Assembly (NCBI GenBank): GCA_030374765.1
Contig: JARGXX010000003.1
Location: forward strand, 992,001 to 1,056,000
DNA from: Agarophyton chilense
Taxonomy: Eukaryota; Rhodophyta; Florideophyceae; Gracilariales; Gracilariaceae
Reading direction: 5' to 3'
Length of the DNA stretch: 64,000 nt
The notes beneath the pieces are model-generated. The model did not search any database. It saw only the letters and a list, made by a program, of their open reading frames with translations, and was not told the origin of the DNA. The position numbers and the translations under genes are program-made. Shown piece after piece: positions 52,321 through 62,542 of the stretch (position 1 is the first letter of the stretch; each line of letters begins with the position of its first letter).

Positions 52321-53858
52321 CTAACCTTCAGTTCTTTATGATTATTGACTTCGATACCTTGCCTGGGGAATCTAGCCCTTTCAGTTACGCATTGATACCG
52401 AGTACCTATGAAGCTCTCGATTGCAATTCTAACTCAGTCCGTTTATGCTGCGGAGCTGATTCCGATCACAGCGGGGCTGAAAACTCTTTCCGATAGGGCG
52501 GCTACCGGGGAGAAAGTGACTGAGAGACTACTAGAATAACAACAAGCGATCAGGTCAAAACACAAACGCGTTGAACGGGCTCACGTAATGAAGTCCTATT
52601 GCCATATCTGCAACAAGACGGGACATACTGAAGAGAAATGTTGGTTCATTCCTTAAAATCCACAAAACATATTTTATAGGGGTTTAAAAAAAGATCAGCC
52701 TCCAAAAGAACCAAGAAGGAATTCAATTGGTAGGCATGCTTACAGGAATAGTTCGAAAGACCAGCCTCCCAAAAGTACCCCATCTGGAGCTACATCGGCA
52801 CGAACTATGCCAAGAGGACTTGAAACCCCTGGCATGGTGTTAGCCTTAAGAACTTCATCACACGTGACTCCAAAAAAGGATCCTTATTAACATTCAGAGC
52901 TGTTCTATACCAATTGCAATGGGAGACAACTCCTTAGTGAATGCTAATCTCAAGTGGGCAAAACGAGTGAAGTGGACAGCTGACAGCATGACGACAGATG
53001 TGCATCTTAGTGAGACTCTGTGCTTCCCAGAGTTGGTAAAGGAACTGCATTCTGTTCTAGTGCTAACCTACCACGATGTGCTGATCACAAAAGAGCAGTC
53101 TATTGTACTCCATAGGAGCGAAAATTTTAGAACTATCTTCACTACGAAAAGGGATGAAGACACTCTGCTATACATAGGAAAGCCATCCTATGAAACGCCT
53201 AACAGCGCTTTTGACAAAGCAATGGTGGCATCAATACTGCACCATGTATAACACGAATCAACATTCAAGAGCGGGGATGGGTCCCCATTTTTTAGTGATG
53301 AGATCTCACATGATGCAAACTCTGCTTCAGAAGATTCTGATATTGATCACCAAGTACCAGTACTCGAAGTGAATTGAAGTTTAGATGGCTCTGAAGATGA
53401 TGTAGTTGTCGATCTGGAAAGAATGAGAACACCGAAATATTCGAATGAAGAAGTTGGGAATTAATTGGATAGGCTTCTGCATCGATGGTAGGCACATTTT
53501 GGGCCAGAAAGAACGATGAGAAAGACGATTCGAAACGGAGTTCTACCAGAAAAAAAAACTCCGTAGATGAACTCTGATCCCTTTGCGACAGGAACATTAA
53601 GACGCTCCAACAGTAAAACTCTCAACAAAGCTAAGAAACCAGAGAGAATGCACTCGGATGTCTTCGGAGAAAAGAAGCCCATTTCTCGTGATCACTTCCA
53701 TTACTTCTGCACTGTCGTAGCTTAGTTCTCTCAAATTGCATATGCACAACCGATTAAAACTAAAGAACAATCGTCGAAGGTGGTTGAAGAATTCGTGATC
53801 TGACTTGAACACCAATCTGGACACAAAGTCACAACAATACAAATCGACATCTGATAGG
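52320..53858 (+). pseudogene. Copia-3 Gag, protease and integrase N-terminal part
   Basis: Decayed copia frames: a gag-like PSTYEALDCN and a helix ending ERLLE (52320-52540); zinc knuckle CHICNKTGHTEEKC (52600-52641), a complete C-C-H-C; protease/linker NLLSV-like region LCFPELVKELHSVLVLTYHDVL (53020-53085, in two parts); then integrase core MHSDVFGEKKPISRDHFHYF (53648-53707) and TKEQSSKVVEEFVI, ending TIQIDI at 53851. Gypsy-1 is inserted directly after, with ATAGG as the target. The element resumes at 62543. Confidence 0.75.
53854..53858. repeat. Target-site duplication ATAGG, left of Gypsy-1
   Basis: ATAGG precedes the left LTR and recurs at 62538-62542 after the right LTR. Confidence 0.88.
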
Positions 53859-54304
53859 TGTGAAGGAGCAACGATAACGGTTGAGCCCTGTAAGCCGCCG
53901 GGGTCTGAGGTATTTTACAGACATTACGTGGACTGGCCGACCTCAGCCGGGCTCATTTAGATTATTATTTTATTTTAATTAGTATAATAGATTAGCATTA
54001 CAGATCCAGGGAGATCCCAGCGCCTGGCCATTGCCGCTTCCTTGGCTCGAGTCACGCCTCTTCCTTAGAGTAAGGTAGGCACCGTCAGCATACTAAATTA
54101 CCCTCTTTGGGATATTAGTTCCACCCATTGGTCTTCATGCGATCGTTTCAGGAGCGCTGACCTGTAGGACTACGCAGTAAACGCCAGCCTATTGCACCAA
54201 GTACTCTGGTAGAGCCGCCGTCAAAGATACGAACCTTAAGACCCGCTCTTTCACGCTACCCCAGGTTGAGACCAGTACGCTACCCTACCAGTAATTGCGT
54301 TACA
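53859..54304 (+). repeat. 5' LTR of Gypsy-1
   Basis: 446 bp, TGTGAAGGAG to TGCGTTACA. It has the same length as the 3' LTR. Confidence 0.9.
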
Positions 54305-54307
54305 TTT

Positions 54308-54319
54308 TGGTCTCCCGAC
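54308..54319 (+). promoter_or_regulatory. Candidate primer-binding site of Gypsy-1
   Basis: TGGTCTCCCGAC lies three bases after the LTR; it begins TGG as sites complementary to a tRNA CCA end do. The specific tRNA is not identified. Confidence 0.5.
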
Positions 54320-54428
54320 TTTGAATCCCTTAAAATTAATTGAAGGGACCACTGGAACGAAAAATTACCGGAGTCTAACCCTTGTTTTAACGCCCCAACG
54401 GACCAGAAGTACGGAAGCAACCGACATT

Positions 54429-55961
54429 ATGGATGCAGAAAACACACCCATCCGACCAGACCATTGGACTTCTATGACAAGACCAGTTGCCACTGCAACT
54501 CCGAGGATGTTGCCTGAACCACAGATTGATGCTATTAGCGACCGAAGGAGCACGAGAAGCCAGCCACAAGGAGTACTGATTCCCCTGAACGATCCTGAAA
54601 GGATTCGCCGAGAACCGACGCTGTCAGCGCGTTTACGAGAACGCCTCACCAAGAGCACCTCTAGGCCAGGGAAACCCCAAGGAGAACCTCGCCAGACCGA
54701 AGGAATTGGAGAGAACATTCCCACAGGGCTCGCTGGCCTTCTTTGTCCCCGTCCTCGTGAGCTCTGCTCAGCCCATGTGGATTCCATTGCCTTTCAAGGA
54801 GCAGTCACCAGCCAGTCAGGCAACGCAGTCCCTAGGACCACTTCACAAGTCAACCATCCGGCTTCCATAGGGCAACCCCTTACCGAACGCCCAGGATTGG
54901 AGGGATAACCTGCCCCTCGCCGGGAACACCATCAAGTAAATCCAATTGAAAGACAATCTAGGAGCAGAAGAGAGGCTCGGCGTCTAGAAAAGAGACAGAA
55001 TGCCCTACCCAAAGGACATTATCAGGTACAGCGACCTCAGGGCTGCATCGGATCTGATAGAGAGATCGATCTTTTAGGTCCCTACTCAACTGGAAAGAAA
55101 GGAAGTAACGGCAGGAGAAAGAAGAACAGACGGAGAAAAAGAAGAGACCATTCGGACACAAGTGATTCCGAATCGGCCTCGACTGAAACGACTGACTCGG
55201 AAATGGATGAGGCTGCCTTTCGAGGTCTCAAACCACTGACAACAACCAACGAACTTTTCCTTAACGTTCTAGACTACCGGAATTACCGGCTGGCTGACAG
55301 GTCCCCGAAATATTCTGGTTCGGTGGCTCGAAGAGTCGCCAAATGGGCCAAACGGATGGAACTAACCATTACGGACGGGTTCTCGGGTTCCGATACCATT
55401 GCTGTCCTTAGGTTTCTCAGTTTGTTCCGTACGACTTGCTATCAAAACGGTATCCACGAAGGCGCCGCTCAGTACCAATTCCAATTCTTCTTTACAGGAC
55501 TGGCGCGTGTCCCAGTGGTTTCGAATATATCTGGTACAACTGACCTCGTGGATCCCCAAGACCGTAAGCTTCTCAGATCATACCATCAGGTTGTTCATTA
55601 CCTCTTGAAAACCTATGCCACGGATGAAGTTATAATGGATGCCCAACAGGAAGTAATATCCTTTAGACAGAGCTCCAACATGACCGAATCGGCTTTCGCA
55701 GATGACCTATGAAAGAATGCTTACCGATGTGGAAACGTGTTCTCCGAAGGACGGTTTAAAGGCCACTTCATCACGGGATTGCTCCCTGCCATTCGGACAC
55801 ATGTGCGCAATTACCACACGGATAACCCGCAATACTTCGGAAGGCTCGTTGCCTACGCCAATGGTTATGAAAAAACCAACAGGACCTCCAGGCGCGACGC
55901 TGACATAACCAATAGGACACGCAACTCCGTTGCGTACACCCAACCAAGCCCATTTGGTTAG
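54429..55961 (+). pseudogene. Gypsy-1 gag
   Basis: One frame from ATG 54429 with stops at 54906-54908 (TAA), 55710-55712 (TGA) and 55959-55961 (TAG). The start is Arg/Pro-rich, followed by a Lys/Arg cluster (about 55095-55150). Then comes a gag-like helical core: AFRGLKPLTTTNELFLN, WAKRMELTITDGFSG, FRTTCYQNG, and RCGNVFSEGRFKGHFITGL. This order fits a retrotransposon gag domain. No zinc knuckle was found downstream. Confidence 0.7.
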
Positions 55962-56175
55962 CTCCACGGAGTCGGACATGGATGCATAACTCCATCACGC
56001 CGATTCGGGAGATGTCCTCGCGGTCAATTTCAGTGCTCCTCCGTCCGGGCCCCCATCATATACCTCCCAAGGGACTACAGCGACCACTGGACCACCTACA
56101 CCCAAGTGTTCTCCCTTTCCGCCCCGCAACCACGTTTTTGTTCGCTCCTCAAGGGCTTGCTTCCTCTACCTTTCC

Positions 56176-59100
56176 GTGACCCAACCTTGTGACTGTACGA
56201 GGTATCTGCCTGAGAACGCATGCAAAAACATCCTAGCCTTAAAGGAAGAGAATTACAGGGTGCTGCGATCCGAAGAAATGTATATCAAGGCACAGCAACG
56301 AACCACAGGGACCCCTGGAAGATCACGCTATACCACGCCTCCGGATACTTTGATCAAAGACCCACAGGTCCATGCCATTGTAGATCATACGGACGACCCC
56401 GTGGAAGAATCCTATCCTCAGGAAGAAACGGAAACCCCATCGGAAAACTCCTAGAGGGACGACTCGACGAAAATCCTCCCTCTTTAAGCCCCTGCCTCAA
56501 CCAATTGGACGGTCATGAGCCAAACAGCCTCTCACCTCCCAAGATGAAGCACCCACAATGGACCACTCAGGATGAACCACAATTAGAACACAGTAACAAT
56601 CCCGTCCGTATCCTCAGGAAAGAGAACTATAAACTTCGAGTAACCGTAGGACTTCGTTCCAACAACGCTAGAGTGACCACAGCCGTATTGGACACAGGCA
56701 CTGGTCCCAACTTGGTCCATCCTAAGCTGCTCCCACTGGGGTGGCAAGATTTCGTTCAGGAAAGACGACCCTTAGGATTACCGATGCGTCACGTAGACAA
56801 ATGGACATTAAACGGATAGTACCACTTTACCTCCAGGTAGGACCATTCAAAGTCCGCACGTGGTTTTTTGTATGTCCTAACTTGGGCGTTGAGGCAATCC
56901 GAGGGACCTCCTTTATCCACCAATACATTTAGGCCATTTATCCAGGCCTTAGGAAAGTCGCGTTCTACCGCACACCTTCCGTTCAAGTAACTGGTTCCGC
57001 CCCAGGGCCAGAAGCTAACTGCAAACGAGCTGCTGTCTCCGAAAACACGAAGTCCAATAAGACTCGCCTTTCAAAGGCCATAATGATACCCCCGATGACC
57101 CAAATCACTGTATCGGCCCATTTCCAGTCCTCAGATCTCGTAACGATTCAGAACCACCCGAAAACGGTTCTGAAGCACCTTACCTTGATGGCCAATGGAG
57201 TAATGGACATCCACCTCAACAGGTCCTTTTTGGTCACAATCAGCAACTTCCGAGATAAATCCGTGCGGCTACCTAATGGTACAGTGATTGGTATCACTCT
57301 ACTTACGCCCGTGGCCATTATGGAGGCCCAAATGGATAACTTTGCAACGTCAACTACCGACGAGGACGTCAACTCTTTGGAGGGGACAGTCGCTATCGGC
57401 GCAGAATTCGAATCCTGTAGGCCCCAGGTACTTGATCTCCTCAGGGAATACCAGGCCATGTTGTCAAGTAGATTAGGCACAATCAGAGTCAATATACACC
57501 GCATTGACCTTCAGGATGATGCAAGACCACAGTTCCAGCACCCCTACCGTACAGGCCTGAAGGGTAGGAAAATCTTGGCCGACCGGATGGACAAAATGCG
57601 AAAAGCTCACTTCATAGAGCCGGCGCCTCCTAACCAATCTGAATGGGCAAGTCCTCTTGTCCTGGCGGCTAAGAAAGATGGCTCCGTCAGGTTCGGTGTG
57701 GACTACAGGAAGCTGAACGCAGTAACCAAGAGGGACTCATACCTGATACCCCGCATGGATGACTGTTAATATTCCTTAAGCGAAGCTGTCGTATTTACCA
57801 CACTGGACGCTACATGTGGATATTGGCAAATACCTTTGGCCAAAGATGAGAGAGCGCTGACTACCTTCACCACCCATGAAGGTTTGTTCAGATTTACTCG
57901 TGTACCCATTCGTTTGAAGAATACATCAGCCCCTTTCCAACGGGCCATGGACAAAATACTGTACAGAGTCGAACGGAAAATTGCCTTGGTCTATTTAGAT
58001 GACGTAATCATCTTCCCACGTAACGTGAAGGAACACCTCCGCCATGTGAAGACGGTACTAACAATTCTACAGGACGCCGGAGTAACACTGAAACTCCGCA
58101 AATGCGCCTTCTTCCAGGCCTCGGTGGATTATCTTGGTCACGTCGTCCTCCGAGGAAAGCTAAAGGTAGCCACACAGACCACGAATGCGATCTGCCCGGC
58201 TAAACCTCCCAGAATCCACACGGAACTTCGATCCTTCGTGGGCTTGTGAAATGTTTACCCACGGTTCGTCCAAGGGTTTGCTCAAATCTCGGCCACTCTC
58301 AGCGCGATGCTGAAAAAGGAACATCCCAGAAGTTTGAGACCCTTAGCGAAGACCAAGAAGAGGCATTTCAGACCCTAAAGGACAAATTGCTGAACCTACC
58401 TATACTGGATTTACCAAAATCCAATAGGCCCTTTGTCCTCGATACAGACGCCTCTGATGTCCACGTGGGGTGTGCAGTACTACAGGAACAGGAGTCACCG
58501 AAGGACTATGGACCTATTGGATACTGGAGCAGAACGCTCACCAGCGCGGAGCGAAACTATAGTACTACCGAAAAGGAATGTCTCGCCATCGTATAGCCTG
58601 TATTAACACTTCGACCATACCTCGAGGGAACTAGGTTCACCATTGGGACAGACCACGATTCACTCCGCTGGTTACTCAATATGACCGATGCGTCAAATCG
58701 CATCGCTCGTTGGCGCCTAAGGCTGTCAGAGTATGACTATGATACAACCTATAGGTCAGGCATCAAGCACTAGGCAGCAGATGCCCTCTCGCGAATCATT
58801 ACCGACGGATCTGATGACACGCTATTGGACGACTTCATTCCTACTCCCTTCGCAGGAAATGGACCCCAGGGTTATACGGAAACGGATTACCTTATGGGTA
58901 CGGTCAAAGCAGATGATCCTGAGGTAAAGGAGAAAGAAGTCTACCTATTGAACTGGGAAACAGTACCGCCCAATTCGACACCACCGCAGGTTAGCGCGAA
59001 ACCCCCAGAAGAAAAAGAGCTCCTCCCTACAACTATTGAGGAACTTCTACAGGCGCAGGTTGAAGACGAGCACTGCAAGGCAACAGCCCGATTGGTAGGA

Positions 59101-60811
59101 ACCCCTGGATTCATATTCGAATATGAGCGATTTGGACTACTGTGTCTCCGCTCACCACTGGATGGCGCATTCAAACGGGTAGTACCAAGGTCAAGAAGGG
59201 TGCGATTCCTATACCTCGCCCATTTCCCTCGTTTGGCTGTTCACCCCGGAGGCCGACGAATGTACCAAACCCTAAGGAAATTCTTCTACTGGCCACTTAT
59301 GGCACAGGACCTGTGGCAAACCGCCCGGAACTGTACTTCGTGCACACAAACCTGAGGGTCTTGCGCCAACCATCAGGCCAAATTGAAGCTCTTCCCCGCC
59401 GCAGGTCCGATGGAATTTGTTGCAATGGCTATACGTGGGTCTTTGCCTAAGTCGTCCCATGGGAAACGGGTTTTCTTGGTTATAACCGATAGGTTTACCG
59501 ATCTTACCCGAGCCCTACCCCTAGGGAAGACAAAAGCCATGGATTTCGCCACGGCCTTCTTGTTCCACTGGGTATATTCATATGGCATGCCACTCTACCT
59601 CCTTACGGATAATGGCATCCAAATTCTTCTCGCACGTTTGTGCTACCTTAGGTATCAAACATGTGACCACCACGGCGTACCACCCGCAAACCAATGGCCA
59701 AGCCAAACGCTTCAACTGAACCCTTCTGGACCGATTGGCACACTACGTATCGGAACACCAATTGGACTGGGACGACTACGTTGAGCCACTGGTTAATGCC
59801 TATAACACGCAGGTGCACGCTTCCACGGGGACAACATCTTTCAATTTAACGCTAACGAGATCGCAACCGCCAATAGCTGTTGACCTTCAGGAGTCTATTA
59901 TACCCCAGAACATAACCGAGGGAATGACTCCTACCCAGGCGAAGCGCTACTCGCGGCGATGCATCGACCGCATTATCCAATCGGCTAGAGCTTTACTGAC
60001 GAAAGCCCATTGGCGCTACAAGGCCAATTTCGAAAAAGCCGTCAGGAACACACCTACATTTTGGAAATGAGAATTTGTTTCCCTGGATCGGCCACGGAAT
60101 GTCAGTGAGGAGAGGACACTACGCGGGAAGCTCTCACCTCGCTATACGAAACCATAGAAAGTTCTTAGGGCCAATAGACGCACCATTACGTTACTAATTG
60201 ACGGCCTACAGGACATTGTAGCTATTGATCGGATGACACGAGCCCCGAGCTCTCCCGAATCACCAAAGTCCCAGCGTCCTGGCCCAACGAAATCACTACG
60301 ACCCCAGGTCGGCGCTCAAGTCCCCACACCACCTAAGGCAGTTTCAGCCGACCTAAATAGCCCCATTGACCCGATATTCAACGCCATTGACGATGATCCA
60401 TCTATTCCAATCGTCTCCGATGGATTCGCCCCTCTGGACCACACTCTCCTTCCGGAGAATGAACAACAACCGGAATACGTGATTGAGCGCACCATCTCCG
60501 CCGGTCGGGGAGAAGATGGAATTATGTGCTATCGCGTCCGTTAGTTCGGCTACACCCCTGAGGAAGACACTTTGCAAGAGCCTCAAACCATTCCGACTAA
60601 TTCTATCGCCCGATATTGGCGCAAAATCAGCCACACGGAGCGCAGACTTCAGGAGGGGGCAACCATAGGTCCGAATAATCCCAAAACGCCTCCCAAAACG
60701 CCTCCCGAAACGACGATTCGCTGGAACACGACGGTTAGTCGTAGTTCCCGCGTCAGGGAACAAGATCAGTCCTTCCAAGACACCAGAGGAAGACCCGAGA
60801 CGTTCTCATAA
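56176..60811 (+). pseudogene. Gypsy-1 pol with chromodomain, right-arm copy
   Basis: Order on plus: protease (AVLDTGTGPNLVHPKLLPL, 56683-56740), reverse transcriptase (57083-57769; 57836-58249 with LVYLDDVIIF near 57990), RNase H (58246-58596 with FVLDTDASDVHVGCAVL), integrase zinc site (58825-59355, HPGGRRMYQTLRKFFYW then CTSC), integrase core (59383-60070, VITDRFTDLTRALPLGKTKA), and a C-terminal chromodomain (60473-60625). Frames change at about 58250, 58825, 59140, 59383 and 59735, and internal stops occur. The YxDD motif is intact. Confidence 0.85.
60473..60625 (+). other. Chromodomain segment of Gypsy-1 (with stop)
   Basis: EYVIERTISAGRGEDG, then CYRVR, a TAG (60542-60544), then FGYTPEEDTLQEP and IARYWRK. 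The chromodomain consensus has Trp in place of the stop, a one-base difference. The same stop occurs in the left arm. Confidence 0.8.
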
Positions 60812-60964
60812 TTGGACGCCGTCCCAGGGCACGCACGTTTCAGGAATACAAGAGCGACCCTGGGAAAGCACAAGATTTACTTTTTATTTGACAAACTAGC
60901 ACAGGCCTAACACCCCTCGCCATGACCTCAAGGTTCGCGAAAGCGCACCGAACACCAACAGGAC

Positions 60965-62034
60965 TCACTTGGGCGGCGTAGGCGTAACTCCGTCGTCCTC
61001 ATTGGAACCCCCAGGAGCGAAGCCGGGACTAGGGTCACCCGGGGAGGCTACTGCACCAATAGGACCGGTCCCTGCGAGCCTAGCACGCTTCTTCCGTGTA
61101 GATTCACCTGAGACAATACTGTCACCATCAGAAGCCTCCCAGTCGCTCAACTTTAGACCACACCGGGCATCCAAGTCGGCAGTAACCCTGTGGGACATCA
61201 CTTGTGCATTCTGCGGCAGGATATTGACCATAGCGGTCTTCAAATCCTGACCCTGTTGGACAACCGCAGCGTAGTGCGCCGAGCTACGCGCCCAGGAGAA
61301 AGCTTCCCTAAAGATTGTCGCAATGTCCATCGAGGCAGTAGTACCAACGGTACGGCAGACGTGACGGAGATCTGCGGCGGCAGCCGTGACCGAAGCGGGA
61401 AAATGCGGCAACGGAGAGGACGGAGCGATGTCGACGCCCACAGTAGACGTCTGAGCCATCGCATCACCTACAGCACTTTCGGCTTCCACAGTAACCTCAA
61501 CAGGAGCGATATCCATTTGGGAAACGGGCGGCTCATATTACAGTTCATCCTAAGGAGCAGGGCCCAGAGGAGCTGGAGAAGGGGAAGCGGTTGGCAACAC
61601 AAAAGCGGACTCGACCGGAGGATTGACGCCCTCTACGGGCAGGACGAAGGGATCTTCCCCGACGGATTTTTCATCGGACAGACCAGTAGGAACAAAAGGC
61701 GTGGCTTCCAAGTCAGGCTCAAAGCACAGGGAATCGAAAGAAATGGCCTTCGGGTAATAGTCGGGCACATGAAGCCTCGGAATGTCCGATGGTTGATTCA
61801 TCAAAGGCTTGACGGGATAGGAACGAGCGTCGTTCCGACCCGAACCTGTGGATGTAGCGAAATTGGCATGAACGAGTCGGTATCGTGGTCATACCAAAAG
61901 AACCCGGGAGTCTTGCTCCACTCGACTTGTAGGACATGATTCAAAAGGGCCTCGTACCTCTCCAGTGGCTGACGACGCGACGTCCCGTCGCGCCCAATGG
62001 TACTGGGAGCAACTAAGTGCTCACGGCCCTTGGG
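60965..62034 (-). pseudogene. Reverse-oriented ORF of Gypsy-1 (right arm)
   Basis: Counterpart of 43269-44338: 183 open codons at 60965-61516, preceded in the same frame by a Pro-rich part at 61550-61804 with two stops between. Antisense to gag-pol and between pol and 3' LTR. No family recognised; a basic RKKRAR cluster could be nuclear targeting. Confidence 0.55.
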
Positions 62035-62066
62035 TCAATCGTGAAGCGATCTGGACTTCGCCGTGA

Positions 62067-62077
62067 GGTTCGAATCC
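62067..62077 (+). other. tRNA B-box-like 11-mer before the 3' LTR
   Basis: GGTTCGAATCC is a perfect match to the Pol III B-box consensus GGTTCGANTCC. It lies 15 bp before the 3' LTR, next to the purine tract GGAGGGAGA. The left arm has the same at 43226-43236 on minus. No complete tRNA can be folded from the neighbourhood. Confidence 0.6.
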
Positions 62078-62091
62078 TAAGGAGGGAGATA

Positions 62092-62537
62092 TGTGAAAGA
62101 GCAACGATAACGGTTGAGCCCTGTAAGCAGACGGGGCCTGAGGTATCTTACAGACGCCACGTGGACCGGCCGACCTCAGCTGGGCTCATTTAGATTATTA
62201 TTTTATTTTACTTAGTGTAATAGATTAGCATTACAGTGCCCGGGAGATCCTAGAGACTCGCCATTGCTATTTACTTGGCTCGAGTGACGCTTCTCCCTTA
62301 GAGTAAGGTACGCACCGTTAGGACACTAAATTACCCCCTTTGGTACGTTCGTTCCACCCATTGGCCTTCAAGCCATCGTTTCCGTATCTCCAACCTGTAG
62401 GATTACGCATTAAACGCCATCCCATTGAACCAAGTACTCTGGGAGTGCCGCCGTCAAGGATTCGAACCTAAGAACCCGCTCTACCACGCTACCCCAGGTT
62501 GAGACCAGTACGCTGACCTACCAGGCCTTGCGTTACA
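62092..62537 (+). repeat. 3' LTR of Gypsy-1, right-arm copy
   Basis: 446 bp, TGTGAAAGAG to TGCGTTACA, followed by ATAGG. A second B-box-like 11-mer lies on its minus strand at 62458-62468. Confidence 0.9.
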
Positions 62538-62542
62538 ATAGG

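Larger units (their letters stand above)
53859..62537 (+). mobile_element. Gypsy-1, complete-length chromovirus, right-arm copy
   Basis: 8.68 kb with 446-bp LTRs at 53859-54304 and 62092-62537 and target duplication ATAGG. Order: 5' LTR, primer site, gag, protease, RT, RNase H, integrase, chromodomain, reverse-oriented ORF, purine tract, 3' LTR. The two LTRs differ by roughly 15% by eye, so the insertion is old. All genes have stops. It sits inside the integrase of Copia-3. Confidence 0.9.

Noticed and set aside
62041..62091. A true tRNA gene before the Gypsy-1 3' LTR
   Set aside because: Only the T-arm consensus fits; no paired acceptor stem or regular anticodon arm can be drawn.
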